From positions 1 through 8,522 of the forward strand of contig JAKADJ010000085.1 in assembly GCA_021820645.1 (NCBI GenBank): 8,522 bases of DNA. Reading direction: 5' to 3'. Made by a program: the position numbers and the translations under genes. The notes beneath the pieces were generated by a model, which ran no database searches, was not told the origin of the DNA, and was given only the letters and a program-made list of their open reading frames with translations. This document shows, in pieces, positions 1 to 6,736 of this stretch (positions within the stretch are counted from its first letter, which is position 1; the number at the start of each line of letters is the position of its first letter). The stretch is from Bacillota bacterium (GTDB taxonomy: Bacteria > Bacillota_E > Sulfobacillia > Sulfobacillales > Sulfobacillaceae).

Positions 1-1645
1 TAAGGCGCGCTTAATCGAAAAAATTGCGGACCTAGTCCACGATCGTAAGATTGAGGGGATTGCGGACCTTCGCGACGAGTCCGATCGTGAGGGTGTCCGC
101 ATTGTGATCGATCTCAAACGCGATGCCGTACCCAATGTCGTGTTGAATCAACTCTATAAGTACACGGCCCTGCAACAAACCTTTGGGATCATCCAGTTAG
201 CGCTGGTCGATGGCCGACCCTTAGTTTTGTCACTGAAAGAAATTCTCCATTACTTTATCGGTCACCGGAAAGATGTCATTATCCGCCGTACCCGGTTTGA
301 ATTGGCCAAAGCGGAAGCACGTGCCCACATTTTGGAAGGACTCAGGATTGCCTTGCAATTTCTTGATGAGGTGATCAAACTGATTCGCGCTGCTGAATCA
401 GTGGACGTGGCACGCAATGGGCTCATGACGCAATTCGGTCTGTCAGAGATTCAGGCGACGGCGATTTTGGAGATGCGTCTGCAACGACTCACCGCGTTGG
501 AACGGGAAAAAATCGAAGCGGAATATCAAGAACTGCAGGCCGAAATTCGCCGCTTAAAGGCTATTTTGGCCGACGACCAACTGGTGTACAACATCATCAA
601 GGATGATCTCATCGCGATAAAAAACAAGTATGGTGACGCGCGCCGTACCATGATTGGTGCAGCCGCGCGGGATATTAGCGACGAAGACCTGATTCCTGAA
701 GAAGACATGGTGGTCACTATCACGCATCGTGGGTATATTAAGCGGTCCGCCACTAATGTGTACCGGGCCCAGCGGCGTGGGGGTCGTGGAGTGGCCGGCA
801 GTACAGTCCGGGAAGATGACTTCATTGGTCAGCTCTTTGTGGCCTCCACACACGCGTATCTATGTTTCTTTACGAACCGCGGGCGGATCTACCGCGTCAA
901 AGTCCATGAAATTCCCGAAGCGGGACGCCAAGCCAAAGGAATTTCCGTGGCCAACTTGATCGCCCTGGAGCAAGGGGAACGTATCGCGGCGGTGCAAACC
1001 TTGTCGCAAGATCCCAGCGAAACCTATTGGTTCTTTGCAACCCGTAAGGGAGTCGTTAAGCGCACAGCGCTTTCGGAGTACACCTCGTGGCGAGGTGGCG
1101 GGATTATTGCCATTAGTCTTGATGAGGGCGATGAGCTGATTGGGGTGGAATCCACGACCGGATCGGCCGAGATTATGCTAGCGACACGAGATGGCCAAGT
1201 GATTCGATTCCCCGAAACCGACGCGCGGTCGATGGGGCGGTCTGCGCATGGTGTCAAGGGAATACGACTGAAAAAAGATGACCAGGTCGTTTCGTTGGCC
1301 GTGGTCACGGATCAACCGGAGATCTTGATCTTGACTGAACACGGGTTTGGCAAGCGGACACCCTTTGAGCAATTCCGTCGAACGGCACGAGGGGGTCAAG
1401 GTGTTATTGGCTTGCACCTCACTCGTAAAACAGGGTCGATGGTTGGAATTGCTCCAGTCTACGGCAACGAGCAGTTTATGGTCATTTCTACCGAAGGGAC
1501 GCTGATTCGTATGGCCGTAGAGGGTGTGTCGCGACAAGGTCGGGCGTCTCAAGGGGTAACGATTATGCGCTTGGAAGGGACACAGCAAGTCATGGCCTTT
1601 ACGTTAGTGGCTCCTGACGAGGATAATGAAGAGGAAGAAGTATAA
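1..1645 (+). CDS. gyrA: DNA gyrase subunit A, C-terminal part (5' end outside window)
   Basis: GyrA is the DNA-cleaving and DNA-wrapping subunit of the GyrA2GyrB2 gyrase, which puts negative supercoils into DNA using ATP. The reading frame is already open at the window edge (first whole codon at base 2, KARLIEKIADL), so the N-terminus with the catalytic tyrosine is missing; 547 residues remain. The first ~225 residues are the end of the breakage-reunion core (IEGIADLRDESDR, then the helical stretch around ILEMRLQRLTALEREKIEAEY). From about residue 235 comes the six-bladed beta-pinwheel, with repeats starting GYIKR, GRIYR, GVVKR, GQVIR, GFGKR and GTLIR. The GyrA box QRRGGRG at bases 770-790 marks gyrase A rather than ParC. 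The protein ends in an acidic tail (DEDNEEEEV), a feature linked in some gyrases to control of wrapping. The stop is TAA at 1643-1645. No terminator is visible before pdxS 38 bases on. Confidence 0.97.
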   Translation, partial: KARLIEKIADLVHDRKIEGIADLRDESDREGVRIVIDLKRDAVPNVVLNQLYKYTALQQTFGIIQLALVDGRPLVLSLKEILHYFIGHRKDVIIRRTRFELAKAEARAHILEGLRIALQFLDEVIKLIRAAESVDVARNGLMTQFGLSEIQATAILEMRLQRLTALEREKIEAEYQELQAEIRRLKAILADDQLVYNIIKDDLIAIKNKYGDARRTMIGAAARDISDEDLIPEEDMVVTITHRGYIKRSATNVYRAQRRGGRGVAGSTVREDDFIGQLFVASTHAYLCFFTNRGRIYRVKVHEIPEAGRQAKGISVANLIALEQGERIAAVQTLSQDPSETYWFFATRKGVVKRTALSEYTSWRGGGIIAISLDEGDELIGVESTTGSAEIMLATRDGQVIRFPETDARSMGRSAHGVKGIRLKKDDQVVSLAVVTDQPEILILTEHGFGKRTPFEQFRRTARGGQGVIGLHLTRKTGSMVGIAPVYGNEQFMVISTEGTLIRMAVEGVSRQGRASQGVTIMRLEGTQQVMAFTLVAPDEDNEEEEV

Positions 1646-1683
1646 CGATTTAACCCAAGTAGCTGAAGAAAAGGAGATTAATC

Positions 1684-2574
1684 ATGGCAGACAAACAGCA
1701 AGGAACGTTTACCGTCAAATCGGGGTTGGCCGAGATGTTAAAAGGCGGCGTTATTATGGACGTGACGACACCCGAACAAGCAGTGATTGCAGAACGGGCA
1801 GGTGCGGTCGCCGTTATGGCACTGGAACGGGTTCCGGCGGACATTCGTGCTGCCGGGGGGGTGGCTCGGATGGCCAGTCCTCGTATCGTCAAGAGTATCA
1901 TGGAGGCCGTCTCCATCCCTGTAATGGCCAAAGCCCGTATCGGTCATTTTGTTGAGGCGCAGGTTCTCGAGGCGCTAGAAGTCGATTACATTGACGAAAG
2001 TGAAGTGCTGACGCCGGCGGATGACCAGTATCATATTGATAAATGGGGTTTCAATGTACCGTTCGTCTGTGGAGCTCGGGACCTCGGAGAAGCCCTCCGC
2101 CGAATTGCTGAGGGTGCCGCAATGATTCGTACTAAGGGAGAACCCGGCACCGGAAATGTGGTGGAAGCGGTACGGCATCTGCGCCAAGTGAACGCGCAGG
2201 TACGCCACGTGGTGGCAACACCCGACGTAGAACTGCCCGATTTAGCCAAAGAACTCCGGGCCCCCCTCGATCTGATCCGGCGGGTTAAGGAGCTTGGCCG
2301 ACTACCGGTGGTGAACTTTAGCGCGGGTGGGGTTGCTTCGCCGGCGGATGCAGCCTTGATGATGCAACTCGGCGCGGATGGAATCTTCGTGGGATCAGGC
2401 ATCTTCAAGTCGTCGGATCCCGAGAAAATGGCTCGCGCAGTGGTGCGGGCTACCTTGCACTACAATGACCCGAAGATTGTGGCGGAGGTATCCGAAGACA
2501 TCGGGGAATCTATGCCTGGACTTGAGATGGCTACATTGTTACCGCAAGACCGCATGCAGGATCGGGGAATCTAA
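1684..2574 (+). CDS. pdxS: Pyridoxal 5'-phosphate synthase, lyase subunit PdxS (Pdx1)
   Basis: PdxS builds pyridoxal 5'-phosphate (vitamin B6) from a pentose phosphate, a triose phosphate and ammonia supplied by PdxT, in the DXP-independent pathway; the family forms a dodecameric (beta/alpha)8-barrel core in the cytosol. The 296-residue product has the family's usual length. The catalytic residues are in place: D26 in VIMDVTTP, the first Schiff-base lysine K83 in MAKARIGHF, and the second lysine K151 in [10 protein letters not shown] with its phosphate-binding glycines. FSAGGV and [12 protein letters not shown] near residues 213-240 complete the barrel's phosphate site. The ATG at 1684 is preceded by AAGGAG at 1671-1676 with a 7-base spacer, so the start is firm. 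pdxT follows after 5 bases, so the two are surely one operon. Since no terminator separates it from gyrA, transcription may also enter from gyrA (inference). Confidence 0.98.
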   Translation: MADKQQGTFTVKSGLAEMLKGGVIMDVTTPEQAVIAERAGAVAVMALERVPADIRAAGGVARMASPRIVKSIMEAVSIPVMAKARIGHFVEAQVLEALEVDYIDESEVLTPADDQYHIDKWGFNVPFVCGARDLGEALRRIAEGAAMIRTKGEPGTGNVVEAVRHLRQVNAQVRHVVATPDVELPDLAKELRAPLDLIRRVKELGRLPVVNFSAGGVASPADAALMMQLGADGIFVGSGIFKSSDPEKMARAVVRATLHYNDPKIVAEVSEDIGESMPGLEMATLLPQDRMQDRGI

Positions 2575-2579
2575 GACCC

Positions 2580-3155
2580 ATGAGGATTGGAATTTTAGCG
2601 ATTCAGGGAGATGTCCGCGAGCATCTCCAACACGTCCAAAAAGCCGGGGCCGAAGCGATTGAAGTGAGAACGTTAGGCGATCTAGCCCCGGTCGATGGGC
2701 TCATTATTCCGGGTGGCGAAAGCACCACGATTGGCATGTTGATGGAGGAAGAAGGGCTTATTGACGCCATTCGAACGCGAATCCGTGATGAACAGTTCCC
2801 GGTCTATGGCACCTGTGCCGGTCTCATTCTGCTAGCGAAAGAGGTGGTGGGCAAATCTCCGGCTCGCATCGGCGCGATGGATTTGATCGCCGACCGCAAT
2901 GCCTACGGTCGACAGGTGGCGTCGTTTGAGGCGCCGCTTCAAATCGATGGGATAGGGGGAGATCCCTTTCCTGCGGTGTTTATTCGCGCTCCCCAGGTGA
3001 AAAACATCGGGCCTCAGGTGAAACCCTTGGCGTACTATCAGGGACAAATTGTAATGGCGGAACAGGGTTCGTTGCTGGTGAGTTCGTTTCACCCCGAAAT
3101 GACGAACGATATTCGAGTCCATCAATATTTTCTCGATAAAGTGCGCCAACACTAA
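2580..3155 (+). CDS. pdxT: Pyridoxal 5'-phosphate synthase, glutaminase subunit PdxT (Pdx2)
   Basis: PdxT is a class I glutamine amidotransferase. It hydrolyses glutamine and channels the ammonia into PdxS, to which it binds one to one. The 191 residues match the family's normal size. The catalytic triad is visible: nucleophile C79 in VYGTCAG, then H171 and E173 in SSFHPEMTND. The oxyanion/glutamine-binding loop IIPGGESTT lies at residues 42-50. The gene starts only 5 bases after the pdxS stop. The best upstream purine run, GGGGA at 2564-2568, is 11 bases from the ATG and lies inside pdxS, so translation is probably coupled to pdxS. No T-rich intrinsic terminator follows; CCAG/CTGG just after the stop (near 3163-3176) could form a short stem but has no T-run. 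Confidence 0.97.
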   Translation: MRIGILAIQGDVREHLQHVQKAGAEAIEVRTLGDLAPVDGLIIPGGESTTIGMLMEEEGLIDAIRTRIRDEQFPVYGTCAGLILLAKEVVGKSPARIGAMDLIADRNAYGRQVASFEAPLQIDGIGGDPFPAVFIRAPQVKNIGPQVKPLAYYQGQIVMAEQGSLLVSSFHPEMTNDIRVHQYFLDKVRQH

Positions 3156-3184
3156 TGGGCCAGGAGTTTCTGGCGTCCATGCTG

Positions 3185-3219
3185 TTGACACAAGGAATTG
3201 AGCACAGAGGGTGTAATAT
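3185..3219 (+). promoter_or_regulatory. Weak candidate promoter after pdxT
   Basis: TTGACA at 3185-3190 is a perfect sigma-A -35 box. The only -10-like sequence downstream is TAATAT at 3214-3219, 23 bases away (or TGTAAT at 3212-3217, 21 bases away). Both spacings are too long for an ordinary promoter. If it works, the leader before mtnA would be over 400 bases long. Confidence 0.25.
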
Positions 3220-3377
3220 GACACGCTGCGGGAGGTGCGGGCTTTGGGTGGACTTGTGATACCGGAAAGCTCGTTCGCGAACCACCGAGCGATGTGGCAT
3301 CAAGGACTCCTCTGGCGAGGCCTGACATCGAGACCGCTCACTGGGTTTGGGGATTTTTTATGAGTCCAATCGGCTTC

Positions 3378-3406
3378 TTGACTTTCAATGAGAGACCCGT
3401 CAAGAT
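3378..3406 (+). promoter_or_regulatory. Candidate promoter of the T-box-mtnA-serS operon
   Basis: TTGACT (3378-3383) and CAAGAT (3401-3406) are spaced by 17 bases. The -35 matches consensus at 5 of 6 positions and the -10 at 3 of 6. The implied start near 3413 falls just before the first paired bases of T-box stem I (3418), as expected for a T-box transcript. Position supports it more than the -10 sequence does; TATAGC at 3406-3411 is an alternative -10 with poor spacing. Confidence 0.45.
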
Positions 3407-3414
3407 ATAGCCAC

Positions 3415-3639
3415 AAGACTTGATGACAGAAGCAATCCGGAAATGCTGTGTGTAGAGAGCTGGGAAACTTGGTGAAACCCAGTCACAGTGTGCTCGGTAT
3501 CCACTTCTTGAGAGTTCGGCCAAGACCGACGGAGAGATCCGTTATCATCTAGCAGAGAGGGCGCCTTCAGGCGTCAAATAGGGTGGTACCGCGAGAACAC
3601 TCGTCCCTAACCAGTCGGTTGAGGGATGAGTATTTTTTT
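3415..3639 (+). promoter_or_regulatory. T-box leader, probably serine-specific (UCC specifier)
   Basis: T-box leaders bind uncharged tRNA and then let transcription continue. The diagnostic T-box AGGGTGGTACCGCG is at 3580-3593. Stem I opens with ACTTGATGAC, including the conserved GATGA of the kink-turn motif. AGAAG (3428-3432) pairs with CTTCT (3504-3508), CTGTG (3446-3450) with CACAG (3484-3488), and CTGGG (3460-3464) with CCCAG (3478-3482) around a distal loop containing TTGGTG; the AGAGAG before it is the usual AG bulge. The specifier sits at the base of the specifier loop just before A3503, and there the bases are TCC (3500-3502), a serine codon, matching serS downstream. ACGGA-GAGA-TCCGT (3529-3542) is a stem III hairpin. 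The antiterminator pairs AGGG (3580-3583) with CCCT (3605-3608) and GCG (3591-3593) with CGT (3602-3604), leaving TGGTACC bulged. TGG (3584-3586) would pair with the tRNA CCA end. The specifier call is from hand folding. Confidence 0.93.
3599..3639 (+). terminator. Intrinsic terminator of the T-box leader
   Basis: ACTCGTCCCT (3599-3608) pairs with AGGGATGAGT (3622-3631), one G-T wobble included. AACC (3609-3612) then pairs with GGTT (3617-3620) across a bulged G3621, closing on loop AGTC. Seven T follow at 3633-3639. The 5' strand shares CGTCCCT with the antiterminator, so the two structures exclude each other. The ribosome binding site GGAGG (3642-3646) lies just past the T-run. Confidence 0.93.
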
Positions 3640-3653
3640 ATGGAGGAATCGCC

Positions 3654-4688
3654 ATGACAGCAGATATTGAATCGATCCGCCGAGTGGGTGACAAGGTCGA
3701 GATTTTGGATCAACGAAAACTCCCGGATATCGTGGAATGGATCACGTGTGACACGGGCGCACAGGTTCGAGAGGCTATTGCCACACTGGCGATACGGGGC
3801 GCACCGGCCATCGGGATCGCAGGACTTTATGGGTTGTGGTTAGAGGCAGCGCGACTCACGGATCAGGAGCAATTCTTGGAAAAGTTGCAGGTGTCTGCAC
3901 AAACCCTTCGAAATGCCCGGCCGACTGCGGTGAATTTGGCTTGGGCTATTGATCAGGCGATGAATCAAATAGCCGGTTGGACGGCGGCGAAAGCCGTCGA
4001 TCACCTGCGGGACATGGCCGACGCCCTTAAAAAGCGAGACGAACAGGATAATCGGACGATGGGGGAATGGGGGACCCGTCTTTTTACCGGGCCAGTCGGG
4101 ATCTTAACTCACTGTAATACGGGATCCTTGGCCACGGCAGGTTTTGGAACCGCCCTCGGAGTCATCCGATCACTACACCAAAAACACTGGATTCGTGAGG
4201 TGTTTGTCGATGAAACCCGACCCTTACTGCAAGGATCCCGTCTCACCGCTTGGGAACTCGAACATGATGGGATTCCATCCCGTCTGGTTACCGATAGTAT
4301 GGCGGGCCATTTGATGGCGAGTGGACAGGTGGATGCGGTGATCGTGGGAGCGGACCGGATTGCGCGCAACGGCGACACGGCCAATAAAATTGGGACCTAT
4401 AGCCTGGCGATTTTGGCGTACTACCATCACATTCCTTTTTACGTAGCGGCCCCGATCTCCACCTTCGACCCTGCCACCACGCACGGGGATCAGATTCCTA
4501 TCGAGCAACGGAATGGAGACGAAGTACGCACCGTGTTAGGGAAGCCTATCGCTCCGAAAGCGATGCCCGTCTATAATCCAGCGTTTGATGTGACACCGCA
4601 TTCTCTGATTACTGCGATTATCACGGAGCGCGGAATTGCCCAAGAGCCGATGGAACACGCCCTCGATACCCTGTGGCAGAAGATGTGA
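3654..4688 (+). CDS. mtnA: S-methyl-5-thioribose-1-phosphate isomerase (MtnA family)
   Basis: MtnA converts S-methyl-5-thioribose 1-phosphate to S-methyl-5-thioribulose 1-phosphate in the methionine salvage pathway; the fold is shared with eIF2B alpha/beta/delta subunits. The 344-residue product has normal family length. Substrate loop RGAPAIG is at 48-54, the catalytic cysteine is C154 in THCNTGSLAT, and the catalytic aspartate is D234 in VGADRIARNGDTANKIGT. VDETRPLLQGSRLTAWEL (185-202) and the C-terminal VYNPAFDVTPHSLI are also family signatures. The ATG at 3654 follows GGAGG (3642-3646) with a 7-base spacer, directly downstream of the T-box terminator, so it is the first gene under T-box control. 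serS follows 60 bases later with no terminator between. No other methionine-salvage gene is in the window. Close relatives act on other pentose 1-phosphates (5-deoxyribose or ribose 1,5-bisphosphate isomerases), which sequence reading alone cannot exclude. Confidence 0.92.
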   Translation: MTADIESIRRVGDKVEILDQRKLPDIVEWITCDTGAQVREAIATLAIRGAPAIGIAGLYGLWLEAARLTDQEQFLEKLQVSAQTLRNARPTAVNLAWAIDQAMNQIAGWTAAKAVDHLRDMADALKKRDEQDNRTMGEWGTRLFTGPVGILTHCNTGSLATAGFGTALGVIRSLHQKHWIREVFVDETRPLLQGSRLTAWELEHDGIPSRLVTDSMAGHLMASGQVDAVIVGADRIARNGDTANKIGTYSLAILAYYHHIPFYVAAPISTFDPATTHGDQIPIEQRNGDEVRTVLGKPIAPKAMPVYNPAFDVTPHSLITAIITERGIAQEPMEHALDTLWQKM

Positions 4689-4738
4689 GAGACGAGTTCG
4701 TGAAATGGGAGAAACAGCGGACAATAACAATTTGTGTA

Positions 4739-4745
4739 GGGGAGG
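4739..4745 (+). promoter_or_regulatory. Ribosome binding site that decides the serS start
   Basis: GGGGAGG ends 3 bases before the ATG at 4749 and 6 bases before the next in-frame ATG at 4752. The second gives a normal spacer and the usual SerRS beginning MLDIRRIR, so 4752 is preferred. Confidence 0.75.
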
Positions 4746-4751
4746 ATTATG

Positions 4752-6017
4752 ATGCTGGATATTCGGCGCATCCGTCAAAATCCGCAAGAAATCGAAACCT
4801 TGCTAGCCAAAAAAAATGTCGTGATGGATTTGGGAAAGGTTCAGAAGCTCGATGAAGATCGGCGATCTATTCTGGCCCAAATCGAGACGCTTAAGGCGGA
4901 ACGGAATCAAAATTCCGAGCAGGTGTCGACGAGAAAGAAACGGGGTGAAGATGCCACCGACCTGATAGAAAGGACGCGGGATGTGGGGGATCGAATTCGT
5001 GCCTTGGAGGCTTCCATCGCGCCGTTAGATGAAGAATTACGACACTTTCTCCTTACGGTGCCTAATACACCCCTACCCGAGGTGCCTAATGGGAATACGG
5101 CGGAGGACAATGTTGAACTCCATCGAGAAGGGAGTATTCCGCGGTTCTCGTTTGCACCCCAACCGCATTGGGACCTTGGGGAAAGTCTCGGAATATTTGA
5201 TTTCGAGCGGGCCCGCAAAATTTCTGGCGCGCGCTTTACGGTATTTAAGGGACCGGGAGCCCGATTAATCCGGGCTCTGGCCAATTATATGTTGGACCAC
5301 GCGCGCGATCGTGGGTATCTAGAAATTGCACCGCCGTACCTCGTCAATTATGATTCGATGGTAGGAACTGGTCAATTTCCCAAATTTATCGAAGATGCGT
5401 TTGCGGTAGACGATCATCGGTACTACCTGATTCCCACTGCAGAGGTTCCCCTGACAAATTTGCATCGAGGCGAAATTTTGGCGTCAGATGATCTGCCTCT
5501 CAAATATTGTGCCTATACGCCTTCTTTTCGTGCCGAGGCAGGCGCAGCGGGTCGTGATACACGCGGGGTGATACGACAGCATCAATTTGACAAGGTGGAA
5601 TTGGTGCGCATCGTGGCCCCCGAAACGTCTACAGAGGCGATGGATGCCATGTTACGAGACGCGGAGACGTTGTTGGAAGAATTAGGGTTACCGTATCGGA
5701 CTGTGCTCCTGTGTGGGGGTGATATGGGGTTTGGACAGGCCAAGACCTACGATATTGAGGTATGGATGCCGAGCTATGATCGTTATGTGGAAATTTCCTC
5801 GGTGAGCAATATGACAGATTTTCAGGCTCGACGATCGGACATGCGTTATCGACCCCATGGATCCAAGAAGACGGAATTTGTTCATACGCTCAATGGCAGT
5901 GCCTTGGCGATTGGACGTACCATCGCGGCCATCGTCGAAAATTACCAAACCGCCACGGGCCATGTACGCATTCCCAAGGTGCTGCAATCGTATATGCCGG
6001 GCTTCGAAGAAATCTAA
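4752..6017 (+). CDS. serS: Seryl-tRNA synthetase
   Basis: SerRS attaches serine to tRNA-Ser (and to tRNA-Sec where present) through a seryl-adenylate; it is a cytosolic class II homodimer. The product is 421 residues from the preferred start at 4752 (422 from 4749), the usual bacterial length. Residues ~27-100 form the charged, long-helix antiparallel coiled-coil arm that grips the long variable arm of tRNA-Ser. The serine-site strand LIPTAEVPLTN lies near 226-236. Class II motif 2 follows with its FRAE...GR...R pattern (FRAEAGAAGRDTRG, from residue 259). Then come KTYDIEVWMP near 331 and motif 3 NGSALAIGRTIAAIVENY near 381, with its ATP-binding arginine. The gene lies 60 bases after mtnA and shares its serine T-box, which would raise synthesis when uncharged tRNA-Ser builds up. 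Two tRNA-Ser genes lie downstream. The membrane-protein gene follows 14 bases after the stop. Confidence 0.98.
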   Translation: MLDIRRIRQNPQEIETLLAKKNVVMDLGKVQKLDEDRRSILAQIETLKAERNQNSEQVSTRKKRGEDATDLIERTRDVGDRIRALEASIAPLDEELRHFLLTVPNTPLPEVPNGNTAEDNVELHREGSIPRFSFAPQPHWDLGESLGIFDFERARKISGARFTVFKGPGARLIRALANYMLDHARDRGYLEIAPPYLVNYDSMVGTGQFPKFIEDAFAVDDHRYYLIPTAEVPLTNLHRGEILASDDLPLKYCAYTPSFRAEAGAAGRDTRGVIRQHQFDKVELVRIVAPETSTEAMDAMLRDAETLLEELGLPYRTVLLCGGDMGFGQAKTYDIEVWMPSYDRYVEISSVSNMTDFQARRSDMRYRPHGSKKTEFVHTLNGSALAIGRTIAAIVENYQTATGHVRIPKVLQSYMPGFEEI

Positions 6018-6031
6018 GAGGGAGCCAAGTC

Positions 6032-6541
6032 ATGTCGACGTCATTACGTTTTGGCGTGAAGTTGGGGTTGCTAGCAAGTGTCATCGGAATCGCTTTAGCA
6101 ATCCCCTATCTTTTTGTCGGATTTAGCATGGACATTGTCGGTACTGGTGCGACGTCCTGGCCGCTGGTCTTGGAAAATTTGGTACCGGCTCTATTGTTGC
6201 TGATGGTAGGAAGTCTGGCCGCACGTCGCGGTTTGGGACCGAGTCAGACCGCGGCAGGATTTGGAGCCAGCTATGGGCTTGTTGCCGGCATGGCCCATTG
6301 GGTGGCCGCCGTGGCCATGCCCAAAAAGGCCACGTTAATCCATGCCATGGAATTTGTTGCGATGGCTCATGGCAAGACCTTGAACGCGACTAATAGGCAA
6401 ATTTTGTCAAATTCCGTGCAGCATCCCAATTTCATTTCTTTGGTATTCTACAACGCACTGGAATTGGCGCTCTTTGGTGTGGTTCTGGGTTGGATTGGAG
6501 GCCAATCCGGAAGGCACCGACAACCGATAGGGAGAAATTGA
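6032..6541 (+). CDS. Small multi-pass membrane protein of unknown function
   Basis: I do not recognise this 169-residue protein. Hydrophobic stretches at about 8-31, 45-64, 72-95 and 135-157 suggest four membrane spans. The region between the third and fourth (about 97-133, with PKKATLIHAMEF and HGKTLNATNRQIL) is more polar, and the C-terminal tail is basic (GRHRQPIGRN). Several small-residue and glycine pairs in spans 3 and 4 (AAGFGASYG, LGWIGG) would suit close helix packing. There is no lipobox or clear cleavable signal peptide; the first span could act as a signal anchor. The ATG at 6032 is well supported by GAGGGAG at 6018-6024 with a 7-base spacer, and the gene starts 14 bases after the serS stop, so it is most likely the last coding gene of the mtnA-serS operon. 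Codon use looks like that of its neighbours. Nothing visible links it to a transport, enzyme or regulator family. Confidence 0.8.
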   Translation: MSTSLRFGVKLGLLASVIGIALAIPYLFVGFSMDIVGTGATSWPLVLENLVPALLLLMVGSLAARRGLGPSQTAAGFGASYGLVAGMAHWVAAVAMPKKATLIHAMEFVAMAHGKTLNATNRQILSNSVQHPNFISLVFYNALELALFGVVLGWIGGQSGRHRQPIGRN

Positions 6542-6568
6542 GTTCTTTTCTGAGGAGGGCCAATGCGG

Positions 6569-6574
6569 TACAAT
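6569..6574 (+). promoter_or_regulatory. Possible -10 box for tRNA-Ser(UGA)
   Basis: TACAAT at 6569-6574 is a fair sigma-A -10 and would place the start near 6581, about 12 bases before the mature tRNA. No convincing -35 sits 16-18 bases upstream; TTGAGT at 6538-6543 is 25 bases away. The tRNA may instead be processed from the serS operon transcript. Confidence 0.35.
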
Positions 6575-6592
6575 AATCAAGTTAAGATTTGT

Positions 6593-6677
6593 GGAGGGGT
6601 AGCGTAATTGGTAACGCAGCGGTCTTGAAAACCGCCGCCCTAAAGGCTTGCAGGTTCGAGTCCTGTCCCCTCCGCCA
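6593..6677 (+). tRNA. tRNA-Ser(UGA), CCA encoded
   Basis: The acceptor stem is GGAGGGG (6593-6599) with CCCCTCC (6667-6673), then discriminator G6674 and encoded CCA (6675-6677). The D arm is GCG...CGC with TTGGTAA in the loop. The anticodon stem GCGGT/ACCGC encloses loop CTTGAAA, giving anticodon TGA at 6626-6628, which reads UCA and probably other UCN codons. A long variable arm (GCC/GGC stem) and the T arm with TTCGAGT follow. The long variable arm and discriminator G confirm the serine identity. It lies 51 bases after the membrane-protein gene and just before the D-aminoacylase gene. Confidence 0.97.
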
Positions 6678-6719
6678 CTTTTTGAAGTCGTGCTTATTCT
6701 GAGGGATAGGTGCTTTGTT

Positions 6720-6724
6720 GGAGG
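6720..6724 (+). promoter_or_regulatory. Likely ribosome binding site of the D-aminoacylase gene
   Basis: GGAGG lies 12 bases before GTG 6737, a longer spacer than usual. The rival start GTG 6710 has only GAGGG (6701-6705) 4 bases away. The core motif and family-like N-terminus favour 6737. Confidence 0.5.
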
Positions 6725-6736
6725 CGATTTAGCGCC

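Larger units (their letters stand above)
3156..3414 (+). other. Non-coding interval between pdxT and the T-box leader
   Basis: About 260 bases with no convincing reading frame on either strand. It holds a perfect TTGACA at 3185-3190, a 10-base palindrome GTTCGCGAAC at 3273-3282 nested in a possible stem (GCTCG 3269-3273 with CGAGC 3286-3290), a run of six T at 3354-3359 with no clear GC-rich stem in front of it, and a second -35-like TTGACT at 3378-3383. ACTGGGTTT at 3340-3348 is the exact complement of AAACCCAGT at 3475-3483 inside T-box stem I. I recognise no known RNA family here. Confidence 0.6.

Noticed and set aside
1178..1588. A 136-codon minus-strand frame inside gyrA.
   Set aside because: It lies wholly antisense to the conserved GyrA beta-pinwheel, and its composition (rich in Arg, His, Pro, Ser) is typical of a shadow frame.
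3273..3282. Palindrome GTTCGCGAAC as an SOS (LexA/DinR) box.
   Set aside because: The Gram-positive SOS box has the half-sites the other way round (CGAAC...GTTCG); the arrangement here does not fit.
2832..3303. Minus-strand frames of 107 and 130 codons over the pdxT end and the following gap.
   Set aside because: Neither has family-like sequence or a good ribosome binding site, and both run antisense to the conserved PdxT active-site region.
3340..3359. T-run at 3354-3359 as the terminator of pdxST.
   Set aside because: No stable GC-rich inverted repeat lies just upstream of the T-run; it fails the basic test for an intrinsic terminator.
3494..3496. TCG as the alternative T-box specifier.
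   Set aside because: It sits higher in the loop and may be paired with CCGG at 3437-3440. TCC at 3500-3502, one purine before the lower helix, is in the standard place. Both would be serine codons.
3338..3523. A 61-codon minus-strand frame across the T-box.
   Set aside because: The region is explained by T-box stem I structure on the + strand; the frame has no start context and no recognisable motif.
6563..6607. A 14-codon frame (MRYNNQVKICGGVA) after a GGAGGG at 6554-6559, running into the tRNA.
   Set aside because: The spacer is only 3 bases, the frame overlaps the tRNA acceptor stem and D arm, and the start falls over the candidate tRNA promoter. A chance frame is far more likely than a leader peptide.
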